A stretch of 64,000 bases of DNA from Platanthera guangdongensis (GCA_039583875.1 CM077159.1:4963371-5027370), one strand, 5' to 3'; shown: positions 45,280 through 57,429, numbered from the stretch's first letter. The notes: a model not told the origin generated them from the letters alone. Program-made: numbers and translations.

Positions 45280-46875
45280 ATAACTAGGAGAATAGATGAG
45301 GATGGGCCTCTCTCATAGCTGACTGCAACTCCCAAGTCGTGCTCTCAACGTTTTGGTTTCGCCAGAGAACCTTGACCTTGGGAATTGTCTTCCTCCGCAA
45401 CACGCAATCCTGGGTCTCCAAAACACAAACAGACACCTCGACATAGGAAAGAGTAGGTTACAACTGGGGCACCAAAGTCAAGGACATGCCGGTCACTAAG
45501 CACACATTTCCGCAACTGCCTCACATGAAACACATCATGCACAATAGGTAAATTAGCGGGCAATTACAGCCTATAAGATGTCACTCCGATGCGTTCAACA
45601 ACCTGGAAAGGTCCCACATACTTGGGATCCAACTTGTGGTTCCTTCCAAACCTCTTAACACCTGACATCGGAGAAACTTTGAGAAAAACCATGTCCCCAA
45701 CTGCGAACTCAAGATCAGCCCTTCGTCGATTAACGTTCTTCTCATAATGCTCCTGTGCTATATGAAGCTTCTCTCGAATATACAACACAGAAGTACTCAG
45801 TTCTTCCAAAGTTTCCGGACCCAACAACGGTCTTCCACCAACATCAGTCCAAAATAAGGGGGTCCGACAGTGCCTCCCACACAAAGTTTCAAAGGGGGAC
45901 ATCTGCAAACTCTCCTGATAACTATTATTATAGGCAAATTCAATCAATATAAGTCGCACGCCCCACTCTCCTCTGTGGTCCAGGGTGTAACATCTGATCA
46001 TATCTTCCAAAATCTGATTAACTCTCTCCGTCTGACCATTGGTCTGTAGATAATAAGGGGTTGAATATCTGAGGTCGGTACCCAATCCTTACTGCAAACG
46101 TTTCCAAAAACGAGACGTAAACCTATAATCTCAATCGAACACGATACTTGACGGTACTCCATGCAATCTAATGACCTAATCCAAATACAACTCTGTTATC
46201 TTCTTCATGGAGTAACACATTTTGAACGGCACAAAGTCAACACACTTAGTCAATCTATAAACTATGACCCTCACAGAATCATGTCCTCGAGTAGATCTCG
46301 GCAAACCGGTAATAAAGTCCATAAAGACGCTCTCCCACTTCCAACTCAGAATATACAAAGGCATTAGCTTGCCACCAGGCCTTCTATGATCTGCCTTAAC
46401 ATGCTTGCAGGTGAAACATTCAGACACAAACTTGGCTATATCGTTCTTCATCCAATACCACCAAACGATCTTCTTCAGATCTCTATACATCTTTGTAGAA
46501 CTAGTGTGGTAGGCAACACTAGAAACACACACATCATAAATACTTTAGCCTCTTGTGGTCCATAAAGATGTCAATTTTCACGCCATACAATTAATGTTGC
46601 CATAGCGTAAGAGCGAATATCATGGCTGCCTATTCCAAGTTATGAACCGGATAATTCCTTTCATGCATCTTTAGCTGGCGTAAATCATAAGCTATAATCT
46701 TCCCAAACTGAAGAAGAACGCAATCCAAGCTGCTCCCTAAGACATCATTATAGATCTCATAGCCATCCATACCACATGGAGAACACAAAATAGGTGTCAT
46801 GGCCAGATGACTCTTCAACTCCCCAAAAGCTCGTGCGCACACATGCGTACAAATGAACTTCTGATCCTTCCTCAT
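45280..46875 (-). pseudogene. pol: Gypsy RNase H, integrase and chromodomain-like tail, element M
   Basis: RNase H end: [20 protein letters not shown] and [12 protein letters not shown]. Integrase zinc region: CFTCKHVKADHRRPGG; core: FMDFITGLPRSTRGHD and QTNGQTERVNQILEDM; GPY/F: KYVGPFQVVERIG, then HDVFHVRQLRKCVL. The tail in another frame has TIPKVKVLWRNQNVESTTWE. Frame breaks near 46085, 46175, 46560 and 45400. The gene is cut at 46876 by the LTR of G. The rest of M is not seen to the right of G. Confidence 0.87.
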
Positions 46876-47054
46876 TGTTGGGAAAAATCCTTATGATTTA
46901 GCTTAACAAATTATGTTTAGTGATTTTACATTCTAGGTCTATTACCCATGTTATATAGTGATGGTAATTTCGTCTTAGAAGTCCTAGGGTGTCAGTGATA
47001 TAATGGATATATATACAAGAAATACTGAATTGAAGAGAAAAATCATGAATTGCC

Positions 47055-47290
47055 AACACGCGTCAACTAGATCTCAAAACAACGTCGACTGACAGTCGAC
47101 GTTACTTTGAATTGAAGTCAGAGCAACTTAATTTGGATATTTTGATAACACTTAAGGATTAAATCAATGTAAGCTTCGACACGATATCGATGGAACATCG
47201 ACTATAGAGATTTACATACAGAAAATCATAAATTAATGTCGCTTTAACAACTCATCGTTACGTCGACTGGATTTATTAATAAAACCATTT
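47055..47290. repeat. ACGTCGAC words in G LTR, with a 23-bp palindrome
   Basis: AACGTCGACTG (47081-47091) and CAGTCGACGTT (47093-47103) are exact reverse complements around one base. Related words: CGCGTCAAC at 47059, TCGACACGATATCGATGG at 47176, CATCGACT, and TTACGTCGACTGG at 47259. Confidence 0.8.
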
Positions 47291-47359
47291 TTGTGGCTTC
47301 AATCTAAATTAAATCAAGGGGTTTATATAACAAATTCTTGACATTAGTGGATGTCGATC

Positions 47360-47370
47360 TATATATATAA
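47360..47370 (+). promoter_or_regulatory. TATA box of G LTR
   Basis: TATATATATAA about 70-80 nt downstream of the array. Confidence 0.65.
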
Positions 47371-48064
47371 TGAGAGACAAAAATAAGCAACAATTATTGA
47401 TTATCAATCATCAAAAGTAGACGATCAAGAAAATCATATCTGATCGTAAGAAGATTGTATTCAACAGAGAAAGCTTAGAAGATTATCATTTGTAACCAAA
47501 TCTCTTCCAATATCAGTCGATGGTTTGATAGTTGTTGGATCGGATAAGAGAATCAGTACTTCTTCTCAAGAGAAAGTTGCAACATACTCATAGAATATGT
47601 TTGAAAGATCATCTGGAGATTGGACTCATAATCTTTGTTATTTTGATATTCAGAGATTCATCAGAAGCCCCACAGATCATCATTAATTGTCCTCAGAAAT
47701 TTAAAGAGAGGACACTAAGAGAAGAATCATCTTAACTCAAATTTTCTCTTAAACTTCTGTTTACATTTGAGAAAAAGAGTTTTAAGAATCTCTCTGCAAA
47801 GGATTCAGTGAGAGGTTCTTAGAGTTTCTTTGAGAAAAGACTCAGATTGTAATTGGTTCAAGATCTCGTTATCAAAAGATCTAGTGTGGTTCTAAGAGTC
47901 TCTGATCAAAATACTTGGACACTGTGATAGTGAATTCTTACCAGGGGTAGAAGAGTGGATTTAACCAAATTGAGGGAAAATTGTTATAATCCTTGTGTCT
48001 TTTGTGATTTTTTTTATTTCTTATTATGTGTTGTTGTGCTCTGATTTTAATTAACTGCATCTAA

Positions 48065-48125
48065 TTTTGGTTTATAGTTTATGTAAATGCAAATTTTAGT
48101 TTATAGTTTATGTAAATGCAAATTC
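48065..48125. repeat. Short tandem duplication upstream of G gag
   Basis: TTTATAGTTTATGTAAATGC occurs twice, about 31 bp apart, just before the gag ATG. Confidence 0.85.
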
Positions 48126-48152
48126 TGTGAATTAATCAAAGAATTTACAAAA

Positions 48153-49690
48153 ATGGCTTCAAATACTTTCAAAGGATTTGCATCTACTAGGTCACCAGTC
48201 TGTAATCTTGATAGGTTTACACTCTAGAAATCCATAATTAGATTGTATATGAACTCTATTTATGAGGGAATTTTTGAATCAATCTTGATAGGACCACCAA
48301 TGCCATGTAGAAGGGATGCAGATGACAATATAATTACAGAACATGTACCAAGAAATTAATGGACTGATGTGGAGAAGAGAGTTAAATTTTGTGATGCAAA
48401 AACTATGAATATCTTGGTCTCTATCATGTCAGAAGATATATTTCAAAAGGTTTCAGAATTTCTCTCAGCAAAAGATATATGAGAATCACACTCAAAGATT
48501 GTTGATGGATGTGTAGATGACAGAAAGGATAGAAGATCACTTCTAATCTCTCACTATGAAAATTTTTGGAAAAAATCTGATGAATCTATAACATAGATGT
48601 ATGACAGATTCAGTATGATAATTAATGAGTTAAAATGACTAAACAAGGATATATATCTCACAAAAATTAATGATACGTTTCTCATATTCTTTTCTAGTAC
48701 ATGAGATTAAAGAATTTTGGCTATTAGAGAAGCAAGGTGTCACAAGGAAATCACTACAGATGCTTTGCTTGGGAAATATAAATATTTTGAGCAATAGTTG
48801 AAAAGTAGTGCAGAAATTGAAGCTAAAGTGAATATCTTATCATCTAGAGAAAAATCAGTTCCATTCAAAGTTATTGAAGATGAACCATTTGTTAACGAAA
48901 ATAAAATGTTCAATCTTCTAGTAAGGAGATTTAGAAAATAGATTTAATCAAAAGGTTTAAGAAGAAGAGACAGAAGTATGGGAAAACCAAAATTTGACAA
49001 GGCACCCAATAAGGAGATAATTTGTTTTACTTGCAAAAAACATGGATATATTTCAACAAAATGTCCAGAACAACAAAACGAAATATCAAGCTCAAAGAAA
49101 CAAAAGAAGAAATATCTGAAGAAGAAGAAGAAGGGTAAGAGAAAGGGAAAAGGTTTTATTGCTGAAATCTAGTGTGACACAAGCTCAGAATCCAGTTCTT
49201 CATCAGATAATGAAGATGAAAAGCTGCTGAAGAAGCTTGTCTCATGGCTCTGGAGATAGAATCTGATCATGATTCAATTGAGGTACAAGATTATTTTCAT
49301 GATATATACTTTACTTTTGATGATTTTAAGATATGTTTTAGAGAATTTTGTATATATCAAATAGAACTTGAAAAGGAAATAAATTAATTAAGGCAAAAAT
49401 TGAAAATATATGAAGAGTATCCTGATGATATTAAGCAAATAGAATAATATAAGCATTTAAAAGTTGAGATAAATAATTTGAAGGAACATATTAGAAAGTT
49501 AACAGAAGAAAATTCTTTATTGAAAGAGGAACTATCAAAGGCAAAAGTCTTTGAAGACTCCTTGAATGGAAGGAGTAATCTGTTTAAGAATATTATTGAA
49601 AACCTTAAGAAAAAGTTTGATAATTTGGGCTTAGGAGCAAACCCTAATAGGATAGTAGTAATAGATAATAAACCTACTTTGAAAATCTTG
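48153..49690 (+). pseudogene. gag: Gag of element G, heavily decayed
   Basis: ATG at 48153 (MASNTFKGFASTRSPVC). Recognisable: LYMNSIYEGIFESI, DDRKDRRSLLISHYENF, CFTCKKHGYISTKC (zinc knuckle, 49021-49062), a Lys-rich stretch, and a coiled coil (49470-49600) ending in DSLNGRSNLFKN, which matches the A Gag coiled coil end. At least ten stops; many replace Trp codons, as in FTL-stop-K and DI-stop-ESH. So decay is mainly by G to A or C to T change. Confidence 0.85.
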
Positions 49691-49864
49691 TAACATTCAT
49701 TAAAGCAAAGGAAGTACCGTCTACAATAGTACATAATAACTATTCAAATTTCAATAATGATAAGAGAAAGTTTAATGGAAAAAGTGTTGCAAATAAACAA
49801 CCAATGATAGATAAGAAACAAAAATCAATAATTTCATTGAATTAGGAATATGCGCTGATTTCAA

Positions 49865-49935
49865 CGCAACTCTTATGAAACGTCGACATCAAATTGATGC
49901 TTTCCAAATGTTGTGTCGACTTTAACTCGACGCAT
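49865..49935. repeat. Small CGTCGAC array between Gag and protease of G
   Basis: ACGTCGACATC, TGTGTCGACTTT and CTCGACGCAT within 60 bp, plus CAACGCAACT. Lies at the same place as the gag array of A, before the FYPKGYYERP segment. Confidence 0.6.
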
Positions 49936-49959
49936 ATCACTTGAGAGCAAATATTTATA

Positions 49960-50670
49960 TTGAAAAAAATTTTGAATGATGTTTGTCATGATTGTTTCAT
50001 CAAAGGTCATATAACTAGAAGTTGTTCGTTTACGACCAACATTTTTTATCCTAAGGGATATTATGAAAGGCCTTCATATACTTTCATTACTCCCTATAAT
50101 GGAAAAAGAAGTAATGGGTCCAAGGTAACATGGATCCCAACTAATGTTTGCATTCATGTGCAGGAAAAAGGTTGTCCTTCCACAAATCAGCAGTGGTATC
50201 TGGGCAGTGTATACTCCTGGCATATGACTGGACAAAGATATATGCTGATAAATTTTAAGGCCAAAATGGTTCCAAGGCTAGTATTTGGCTATTCCAATTA
50301 TGGTAAGACCAAAGGTTATGGTATGATCAAAATTGGGGATATAACCTTTGCTAAAGTAGCTCATGTTAAAGAACTTAAACATAATTTGATTAGCATTAGT
50401 CAACTTTGTGATGGTGAATACAAAGTTGTTTTCACTAATAATCATTGCCAAATAGTAAATTATAGAACAAATGACATTGCGCTAACTGGATCTAGAAAAT
50501 GCAATATATTTGTTGTCGATTTTGACTCTACTAACAATGAATTGTGTTTATTCAATACTGAAATAGACAGGAATGAGTTATGGCATAGAAGGCTTAGCCA
50601 TGTAAATCACAAAACCATTGCAAAGCTTTCAAAAAATTAGTTAGTAAGAGGTTCACCAAAAGTTGTAGGA
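49960..50670 (+). pseudogene. pol: Copia protease and pre-integrase start, element G
   Basis: Frame 49960-50640. Shows FYPKGYYERPSYTFI, NQQWYLGSVYSWHMTG, ISISQLCDGEYKV and ELWHRRLSHVNHKTIAKLSK. The active-site Asp-Ser-Gly reads Gly-Ser-Val, so catalysis is lost. The gene then runs out at about 50670 and the next recognisable sequence is the 3' ORF. Confidence 0.85.
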
Positions 50671-51744
50671 GATTCATTTAAAGGAATTTTGCAATTATTT
50701 ATAAACGCTGGTTTAAATAAGCTAATCACTACGTGATGCTTATTATATTTTGTGGAATTAACTGAGTTCATTAGTTTTGTTACAATAGATAAAGATGGCT
50801 CAATGGTAGGGCAAATAAATGAATTAAAGGTTAGTATAATGACAGAACTTATACAAACAACATTTGATCTGCCATCAGGAGAATGAGATGTTGAATTAAC
50901 TGAAGAAGAAACTAAGGAAGCTCTAGTAAAGATGAATTTCTGTAAGAATAAACCAATTAATTTTAAAAGAAAGATTTTTCAGAAGAATATGAGTTTCTTG
51001 CCGATATAGTGGGAAAGGTGCAGAAGTGTAAGATATTGGCACATGATGTTATTCCCAAAGCTCAACTGCATTGGATGAGAATTCTGGTTTTAAAAAGAAG
51101 ATTAATTGGAGTAAGTGTATTCTACATCTTATAAGTCATAAGTATAGCCATAAGGATAATGCATATATGACCTTTATGAGTCAGATATTAAAACTGCACT
51201 TCCCTACTCAGCGCAAATCAAAAGGAGTAAATATACCACCAGGAAAGAGACTCACTATTGCTTTAATCTCAAAGAAAACTAGATAAATACTAAAACCTGG
51301 TTTAAAGAAAGAGGTTTCTTCCACATCCTCACTATTAATCGATGAGTCAGTTCCAACAATAAAAACATCTCTACCTGATGTTTCTCATGAATTAGTAATT
51401 CCCACAATTACAACAGAGCTTCCATCACAAAATATTGTTCCAGAGTTAAGTTCAGATCAAAATATCAACAATGAACTTCCAAATATAGATATAGATATGC
51501 AACACCATAATGATCAACTTTCTCTGGAACACAAACATGCTGCAGCATCAACATCAGAGACATTGGATATTAATAAAATAGTTCTTCAAGCCATACAACA
51601 AACATCTACTTCACTGACATCTCTTATAGACGAGCATGCTTTAAATTACAAACCCTCTATTCAAAATATGCTTAATTAGATTTCTGAGGTGCAAACTTAT
51701 ATAAAATTTATTCAGAATAAACTAGTCTCCGCAGAAGTAACAAG
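50671..51744 (+). pseudogene. Extra 3' ORF of element G, joined to the protease region by a deletion
   Basis: VELTEFISFVTIDKDGSM and FLADIVGKVQKCK (50994-51032) match the N-terminal domain of the 3' ORF in A, C and D; then a Ser/Thr/Pro/Glu-rich linker to about 51490 and helical text to 51740. Integrase, reverse transcriptase and RNase H are missing between 50670 and 50700. Stops near 50736, 50886 and 51285 break it. The sequence stops at about 51744, where gypsy N begins. Confidence 0.75.
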
Positions 51745-52016
51745 ACCTTTCTTAACCTTTGTTATGCTACTAGAAGAGGAGGTAGGAGGTAGAGAGAAGA
51801 AATTAGGGTTAGGGCGAGAAGGAGAGGGAGAATACCTGAATATAATTCTTCATAATCCTCCAAGAGGGGGTTCTGGGTATATATATACCCAAAACCAAGG
51901 GGGGCGACCGACCCCCAAATGGGCTAAACTATGTGGTTCAGCCCCGCCGGTCCGAGATTAGTGAATGGGGCTGAACCAGCTGTTTTAGCCTCGTTGTTCC
52001 ATGCCGCCTCCTTAGG
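51745..52016 (-). repeat. Untranslated end or LTR part of gypsy element N
   Basis: Lies beyond the stop of the N pol tail in element sense. No ORF. Holds a perfect inverted repeat: TGGTTCAGCCCC (51934-51945) and GGGGCTGAACCA (51967-51978). Confidence 0.5.
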
Positions 52017-53068
52017 TCATCGAGCATATTTGTGCCCCTTGAACCGTAGCACGTTCGAGGGCATAACATTCCCCTCCCCATCAAGCACCAACTTGTCCCC
52101 AAGGTGGAAGTCAGGGAACGAGTCGCGAAATTCCAGTAGATTGACCCAGATATTATGTGCAGATGTCAAAATTTTCCATTTAACTAGTATCTCGGGACGG
52201 TATTCAGTACCATGTTGCTTCAACTTGATCATTAATATTTCTTCTGGTAAAGGACGCAGCTCCCCCGCTATGGTAGCCTTGGTTAAGAGAAGGATTGTCT
52301 GGACGGCGTCGCCCATCTTCTTCTTGAGTTGGGACACATGAAAGGTCGGGTGTATACGATAGCCTTACGGAAGCGCCAAGGTGTATGCCACCGGTCCCAC
52401 TCGCTGAGTAATGTAGAATGACCCATAGTATCGTGATACTAACTTTTGATTCGCCAAGCGGGAGACGGAGAGCTGTCGGTAAGGCTGGAGTTTGAGGAAT
52501 ACCTCGTTTCCCACTGCAAATTCCCTCTCGGTCTGATGTTTGTCTACCTGCATCTTCATATTGTTCTGAGTTGCACGGAGATTATCAAGCAGGAGAGCCA
52601 AGGTGCGATCACGAATGCGCAATTATCGGTCGACCAACGGAAGAGATGTGTTGTCGAGCTCATATGAGCCCAAAGAAGGCGGAGGGCGGCCGCATACAAC
52701 CTCGAATGGGGTAAGCTTGTTGGCAGTATGATACGAGGTATTGTAACAGTACTCGGCCCAGTGTGACTACGGGGGTCCATGTACGGAGCTCATCCATCAC
52801 GAAGCAGCGTAAGTAGGTTTCCACCCCGCGATTGAGAACCTCTGTTTGGCCATCCGACTAGGGATGATAGGTCGTGCTCAGGCATATTCATGTTCCTTGT
52901 TGCCGAAAATTCTCCTTTTAGAAGTTGCTCACAAGCGTTGGGTCACGATCCGAAATGATAGACCGAGTCACACCGTTAAGGCGTACGATTTTGCAAAAAA
53001 AAGATCGGACACGATCTCTCCCGTGTAGGGGTGGCTCAGGGCAAGAAAATGTGCATATTTGGAGACAC
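52017..53068 (-). pseudogene. pol: Gypsy integrase and chromodomain-like tail, element N
   Basis: From right to left: VSKYAHFLALSHPYT near 53060, an SDRDPTLV segment and the SDGQTEVLNRGVETYLRCF block near 52890-52790, a region with LDNLRATQNNMK and FAVGNEVFLKLQPYR (52622-52500), KLVSRYYGSFYITQRVG, and a tail with ILVKWKILTSAHNIW and FPDFHLGDKLVL. The chromodomain-like tail differs from those of J, K and M. Several stops and frame changes. The upstream part of pol is lost where the H LTR starts. Confidence 0.8.
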
Positions 53069-53069
53069 G

Positions 53070-54740
53070 AGTGTGTCGATTAAGACACGGGCATGTTTGA
53101 GCCCGTGTGAGTCTCTGTGTTCGACGATCGTGCCTGGATCTAAGCACACGGCCGGGGACACGGCCGTGTGCCAAGCCGTGTTCGGCCCAGATTTGGGGAT
53201 TTTGTGCGGATTTGAGCCTTCCATTTTCTTTAATTAAGATCTGACGGCCCAGATGAGTTCCTGCTCTGTTAAGGTCGGAAATAGAGGATCAATTCCTCAT
53301 TTCTCTCTTAAGCACTCTCTTTCAAGGAGTTAGAGAGAGGAGGAAGAAGGAGGAGGATTCCGGCCGCCGGCGGAGCATCAGAGCACCGTTTAGAGAACCG
53401 AGAGCGGATCTGTGGAGGAAATACCGTTGCGAAGGCTTCTATCCGTGTCATTTTCCGTGGCGCAAAAGAGTACTACAAGGGTAACGATTCTCTACTTGAG
53501 CATGTGAAGCTCTCTTCCTTTTTGCATAGGGAAACCCGCTCCCGCGAGTGTGCGGCGAGTGTGCGGTGTTCCTTGGGGTTGACGGGAATAGTCCCCCTTG
53601 TGTTGCATATAGAGTCCGGAATCGAAGTACGGACATAGGCATTGTGTGTGAAGCCTACCCGGACATGTTGGTCTGGATCGGTGATGTTGCATTTGTTATG
53701 GTTTGCCGGAGAAGACTCCGTTCTTTGGGTTTTCGGGTTTCTATGCGGTAGATTACAGTAGGGATCCTTGGGGATTAACTCCAAGGCGCACCCGAAAAAC
53801 TGAGCGGAATCGTTGTTCTGCTAACTTGGCGGTCTGGGAACCAACCTTGAACATAACTGGGTTATGTGATTGTTTGGAAATGTCAGGATCCGAGAGAAGC
53901 TTGGCTCGTGCGTACGTCTTAAGGTGTACTATGCATTGTGAGCAACGGGCAAGTGGAATCGGACCTGGGCTATGTTGTTCGGTGCGAGAGACCCGAAAAG
54001 GGGACTGGCCGTTGGCATAGTCGGGAGCCTTAGACAGTGGTCAAAAAGGATAAAATGCACATGTTGTTTCCATCCATGGGGTGGTGGTGAAGACGTTGAA
54101 GTGTCATGATTCACCGATAATGTGCTCTGAGTGCACGGGGTGTTTGGCCGTGCGAGCCTACACCTGTGGCGAAGTATGTTTGTACTATACTATTTAGCCG
54201 AGCTAATGTATTGCAGGGAAGGAGCGCCGCCGTCCCGAGTTAGGGGCGGGGTCATTATAATTTGGTCGGCATTGGCTGATCGTTGTTTTGTTTGCCACTG
54301 TGCGGTGGAATGTTGCTTGCAGGTGCTGCGGAGCCAAGTACCAAATAGTGGGCTGGAGCCCACGTTGCTTAGCTGGCCCTCGAAGGCCCAAGCGAAAAGT
54401 TGTACTTTATTTTATCATGTGTGGTCGGCTTGCGAGCCGATGTATGGAAAACATTACTTTATTAAGTGAACCTCTGTAAGGCCATAAGTCCGTGTACCTT
54501 TCAGTGTATTTGTTTTCATTCCAGTTGTAGTGGTGGTGGACATTCATGTTTATTGGATACAATTATGTGTTCTTTCAACTATTTTAAACGTTTTCGCTAG
54601 AATGCTCTGTGTTAGGACGAGTAGTCTTAATTGGATAGTTTGGTTATTCATACGTAACCCTTACGCCTGTCCGTGGTATATGGCGTCGGGTTCCAGCTGG
54701 ACCTTCTGTTATATGTCATATGATGGATGAGGGTGTTACA
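53070..54740 (+). repeat. 5' LTR of gypsy element H (left end approximate)
   Basis: Ends in GTTACA at 54740 next to a primer site. The part 54200-54480 resembles the J LTR at 58760-58990 (TAGGGGCGG, CGGCTTGC..GCCGA). It begins with a cluster of palindromic ACACGGCCGTGT words at 53082-53195. Reading frames inside show no protein family. Confidence 0.7.
53082..53195. repeat. ACACGGCCGTGT words at start of H LTR
   Basis: GACACGGGCATG, AGCCCGTGTG, GCACACGGCCGGGG, ACACGGCCGTGTGCC and AAGCCGTGTTCGG in about 110 bp. Cores are CpG-rich palindromes. Confidence 0.7.
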
Positions 54741-54743
54741 ATT

Positions 54744-54755
54744 TGGTATCAGACT
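54744..54755 (+). promoter_or_regulatory. Primer binding site of element H
   Basis: TGGTATCAGA then CT, three bases after the LTR; the initiator tRNA-Met match is shorter than in J. Confidence 0.7.
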
Positions 54756-55030
54756 TCTGGTTACGGTCAGGCTTAAATGAATTCGTGGGCGAATTCTTTT
54801 AAGGGGTGGTGAGCACATGTGTGCGACATCGTTATAACATCAAAAACAACCCATGAATGTCCACTTAGGAATGAAAAATACACTTATTTTGTGGAACCTG
54901 AGTGTTCTAATGATTGCTTTTAGCAATTTGTGTGTCGTCTAATCTAGATTCTTTGCTATTATAGGCAGCTAGGAGCGGTGCTGGTCAATCGAAGCGTCCG
55001 CAATCGGCGGAAAGTAGTGCACCGAGGGAT

Positions 55031-55892
55031 GTGCCTACAACACCCCCTTCAGTGGAAACCATCAGGTTGGTGGCTGAAGCAGTTTTTGCCATGATAAATG
55101 CCCAACCTGCAGGTCAAATGCATCACGCACCTCCTGTGAATGAGCAAGAACCGGTTAGGGTGGCAGAGCCGAGAGTGGTGGAGTGCTTGGCAGTGGATCA
55201 GGTAGAGCCGAGGAGGGCTATGGAGAGACAGCTCAAGAATGTAATGGGCTTTAATCCTCCGAGGTTCAATGGGTTTGGAATGCCAGCTCAATCTTAGGAT
55301 TGGCTCTCTACGATAAAGAGGGTCTTGACGGCCACGTTAACTGAAGAGTGGCAGAAGACCTCCATAGCGACCTTCCTTTTGTTTGGTGAGGCGAGGCTGT
55401 GGTGGGATGAGTTGGAGTTTCATCTCTTAGTGGGAATGAAACTTGCTGATGTGCCTATGGAGGAATTCTCAAGATTGTTTTTGGCCAGATATCTACCCTC
55501 TGCTCAGAAGCTTGAGATGGAAAATCAGTATCTTGGGTTGACTCAGGGAGCCAGAAGCGTGGACGAGTATCTTCCCGAGTTTACACGGTTGGGTCGGTAT
55601 GCTGGTGCTATGTTTACGAAAGAAGAGAGGAAGAACAACCGATTTTATGAAGGTCTACGCGGTGACCTACAGTTACTCCTTGCTGGGCCTAAGGTGCAGG
55701 GCTTCCTAGCCTTGGTCAATTCGGCCCGGTCATTGAAAAAGGTTGTGAAAAAAGTCCAAAAGAAGAAGGACCTAGGGGAAAAGAAGGCAGAGTTCAAAGT
55801 GCCAAATGCAAAGTCAGGATTCTGTAGATCGAACAAGAAGTAGAAGACTTCGAACTCAGCCCCTTCGTCTGGTGCGTCGGGGGCAACCACAA
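55031..55892 (+). pseudogene. gag: Gag of gypsy element H, interrupted by copia I
   Basis: Shows FNPPRFNGFGMPAQS, a TAG at about 55296, ARLWWDELEF, EFSRLFLARYLP, DEYLPEFTRLGRYAG and FYEGLRGDLQ, a gypsy Gag core closely like that of J. A Lys-rich stretch follows, then a TAG at 55841. It ends at 55892, where the LTR of I begins; the five bases before are CACAA. The remainder of H is not seen. Confidence 0.82.
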
Positions 55893-56062
55893 TGTTGGAA
55901 CACCCTATTACTTATTTGGGTCAGGATCACTATGTCTCTAGGAACCTTTGCTTGACCTCCTGTATAGCTTAATAGGTCAATTAGAATTGAGTCTAAGGGT
56001 TAGAAGTCTAGGTTTGGAAGCTGCCCTGAAGACCAAGATTTTGTGTTTTGAGACTAAGTCAT

Positions 56063-56350
56063 ATCGTCGAGCTCAGCACGACGATTCGTCGAACTCCGAT
56101 CGACGATCGTCTAGCTCAACTTCGACAGATCGTCGATCTCCATTCGACGATCGCTGAGCTCAACTTCATTATATCGTCGAACTCCATTCGACGATCGGTG
56201 AGCTCAGGTCGACGATTTTGACTCTGCTTTGGATCTTTATCTCTGAGCTCAGTTCGACGATCTGTGAGCTCAGATCGACGATATTTTGCTGATGTATATT
56301 TCCAGATCGCTGAGCTCAGCTCGACGATAGCAGAGCTCAGTTTGACGATT
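56063..56350. repeat. U3 array of ATCGTCGA / TCGACGAT (element I)
   Basis: About twelve arms of the family-A word; several ATCGTCGA...TCGACGAT dyads with 7-bp centres, for example 56132-56155 and 56173-56196. Confidence 0.92.
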
Positions 56351-57359
56351 TCAGATAACTTCCAGGATGTTTCTAAATTCAAATTCAAATCAGTTAAGGA
56401 GTTATTCTGCAATTAATTCAGAGATTTCCTAGCCGTTTTCATTCAATTCTGGACCAAGTTTCAAGGGATTTTTCAAGGAATATTTCTGTGGACTTTCCTC
56501 TAGAAGAGATTTGACAATTAAGGATGCAATCAATGCAGGCCAATGGCTATTCTTGACAGAGAATGTTATTCTATTCTGTACCAGAGAATAAAAGATAGAA
56601 ATTCTGAATCTCTCAAGGAACACACAATACAGAGAGAGAACAGAGATCACAGAGACACATTCAAAAATATTCTGTCTAAAAGAATTCTGAAGGACACTCA
56701 TCCAAGGAGATCAAGCTTTCAAAAATCTTCAGATCTCTTTAGTTTTCAAAGTGTTCAAGGCCAACATATTTCCAGACTCCAGACATTCAACATTTAAGCT
56801 ATTGCTGAAATTATCTATTGCTGGAGTTCAATCTTTGAAGGCCTATCACCCTCAGCAAAGCTTTTCTTCCTGAAGATCTCAAGGATTCAGGGGGAACTTT
56901 GACATCAACAATCCACATAGTCTTCTCAGTTGTTTGAGAAAGAGAAGACTGCCATCACTCTCTCACCCCCTCTCTGTAAAGGGTTTCTCAAACTCCCTTC
57001 AAAAGTTTGAGCTTGGTTTTTGAGCACCTTGTCAAAAGCTCATTGGTGGCAAGACACCTGATCAAAAAATCTGCCTTGGTTTTTGAGCACCTTATCAAAA
57101 GCTCATTGGTGCCCAGGACACCTGATCAACTCATCCTGCAGTGGATTCCTACCTAGGGTGGTAGAAGAGTGGATGTACCCAAGTTTAGGGGAACCACTAT
57201 ATTTCCTTGTGTCTTCTGGTTTTGCTTGTTTTCATTTTTGTTTCTGGCCTTGATTTTTCTGTGATTCGCTTTTGTTTAACTTAGTGCTGTGATTAGATTT
57301 ATTATTGCTTCCCTGCTCACTATTATTACAACAGTTGTTGTAAAAACTTTCAAAGCACC

Positions 57360-57391
57360 ATATACTCTATTCACCCCCCTCTAGAGTATAT
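57360..57391 (+). other. C-rich-loop hairpin near LTR 3' end (I)
   Basis: Arms ATATACTCTA (57360-57369) and TAGAGTATAT (57382-57391), 12-nt loop TTCACCCCCCTC. Confidence 0.8.
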
Positions 57392-57413
57392 CAGATCTAG
57401 CTGCTCTTTCAAT

Positions 57414-57429
57414 TAGTATTAGAGGCAGG
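57414..57429 (+). promoter_or_regulatory. Decayed primer binding site of element I
   Basis: TAGTATTAGAGGCAGG in place of TGGTATCAGAGGGAGG: three changes, two of them G to A or C to T. Confidence 0.75.

Larger units (their letters stand above)
46876..48110 (+). repeat. 5' LTR of copia element G (right end approximate)
   Basis: TGTTGGG at 46876 interrupts M pol. Contains a U3 array, a TATA box, and the shared AGTGGATTTAACCAA-like block at 47955. The usual C-rich loop and primer site are missing; a 31-bp duplication (48065-48125) lies there instead, so the LTR end is deleted or replaced. Confidence 0.7.
55893..57411 (+). repeat. 5' LTR of copia element I (family A), 1519 bp
   Basis: TGTTGGAACACCC at 55893, CTTTCA end at 57411. 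Matches the A LTR throughout in reverse orientation but with many differences, so an older family member. Holds the array, the 65-bp duplication and the hairpin. Confidence 0.92.

Noticed and set aside
53473..54469. Several open frames on both strands in the H LTR
   Set aside because: Overlapping, motif-free frames in GC-rich LTR DNA.
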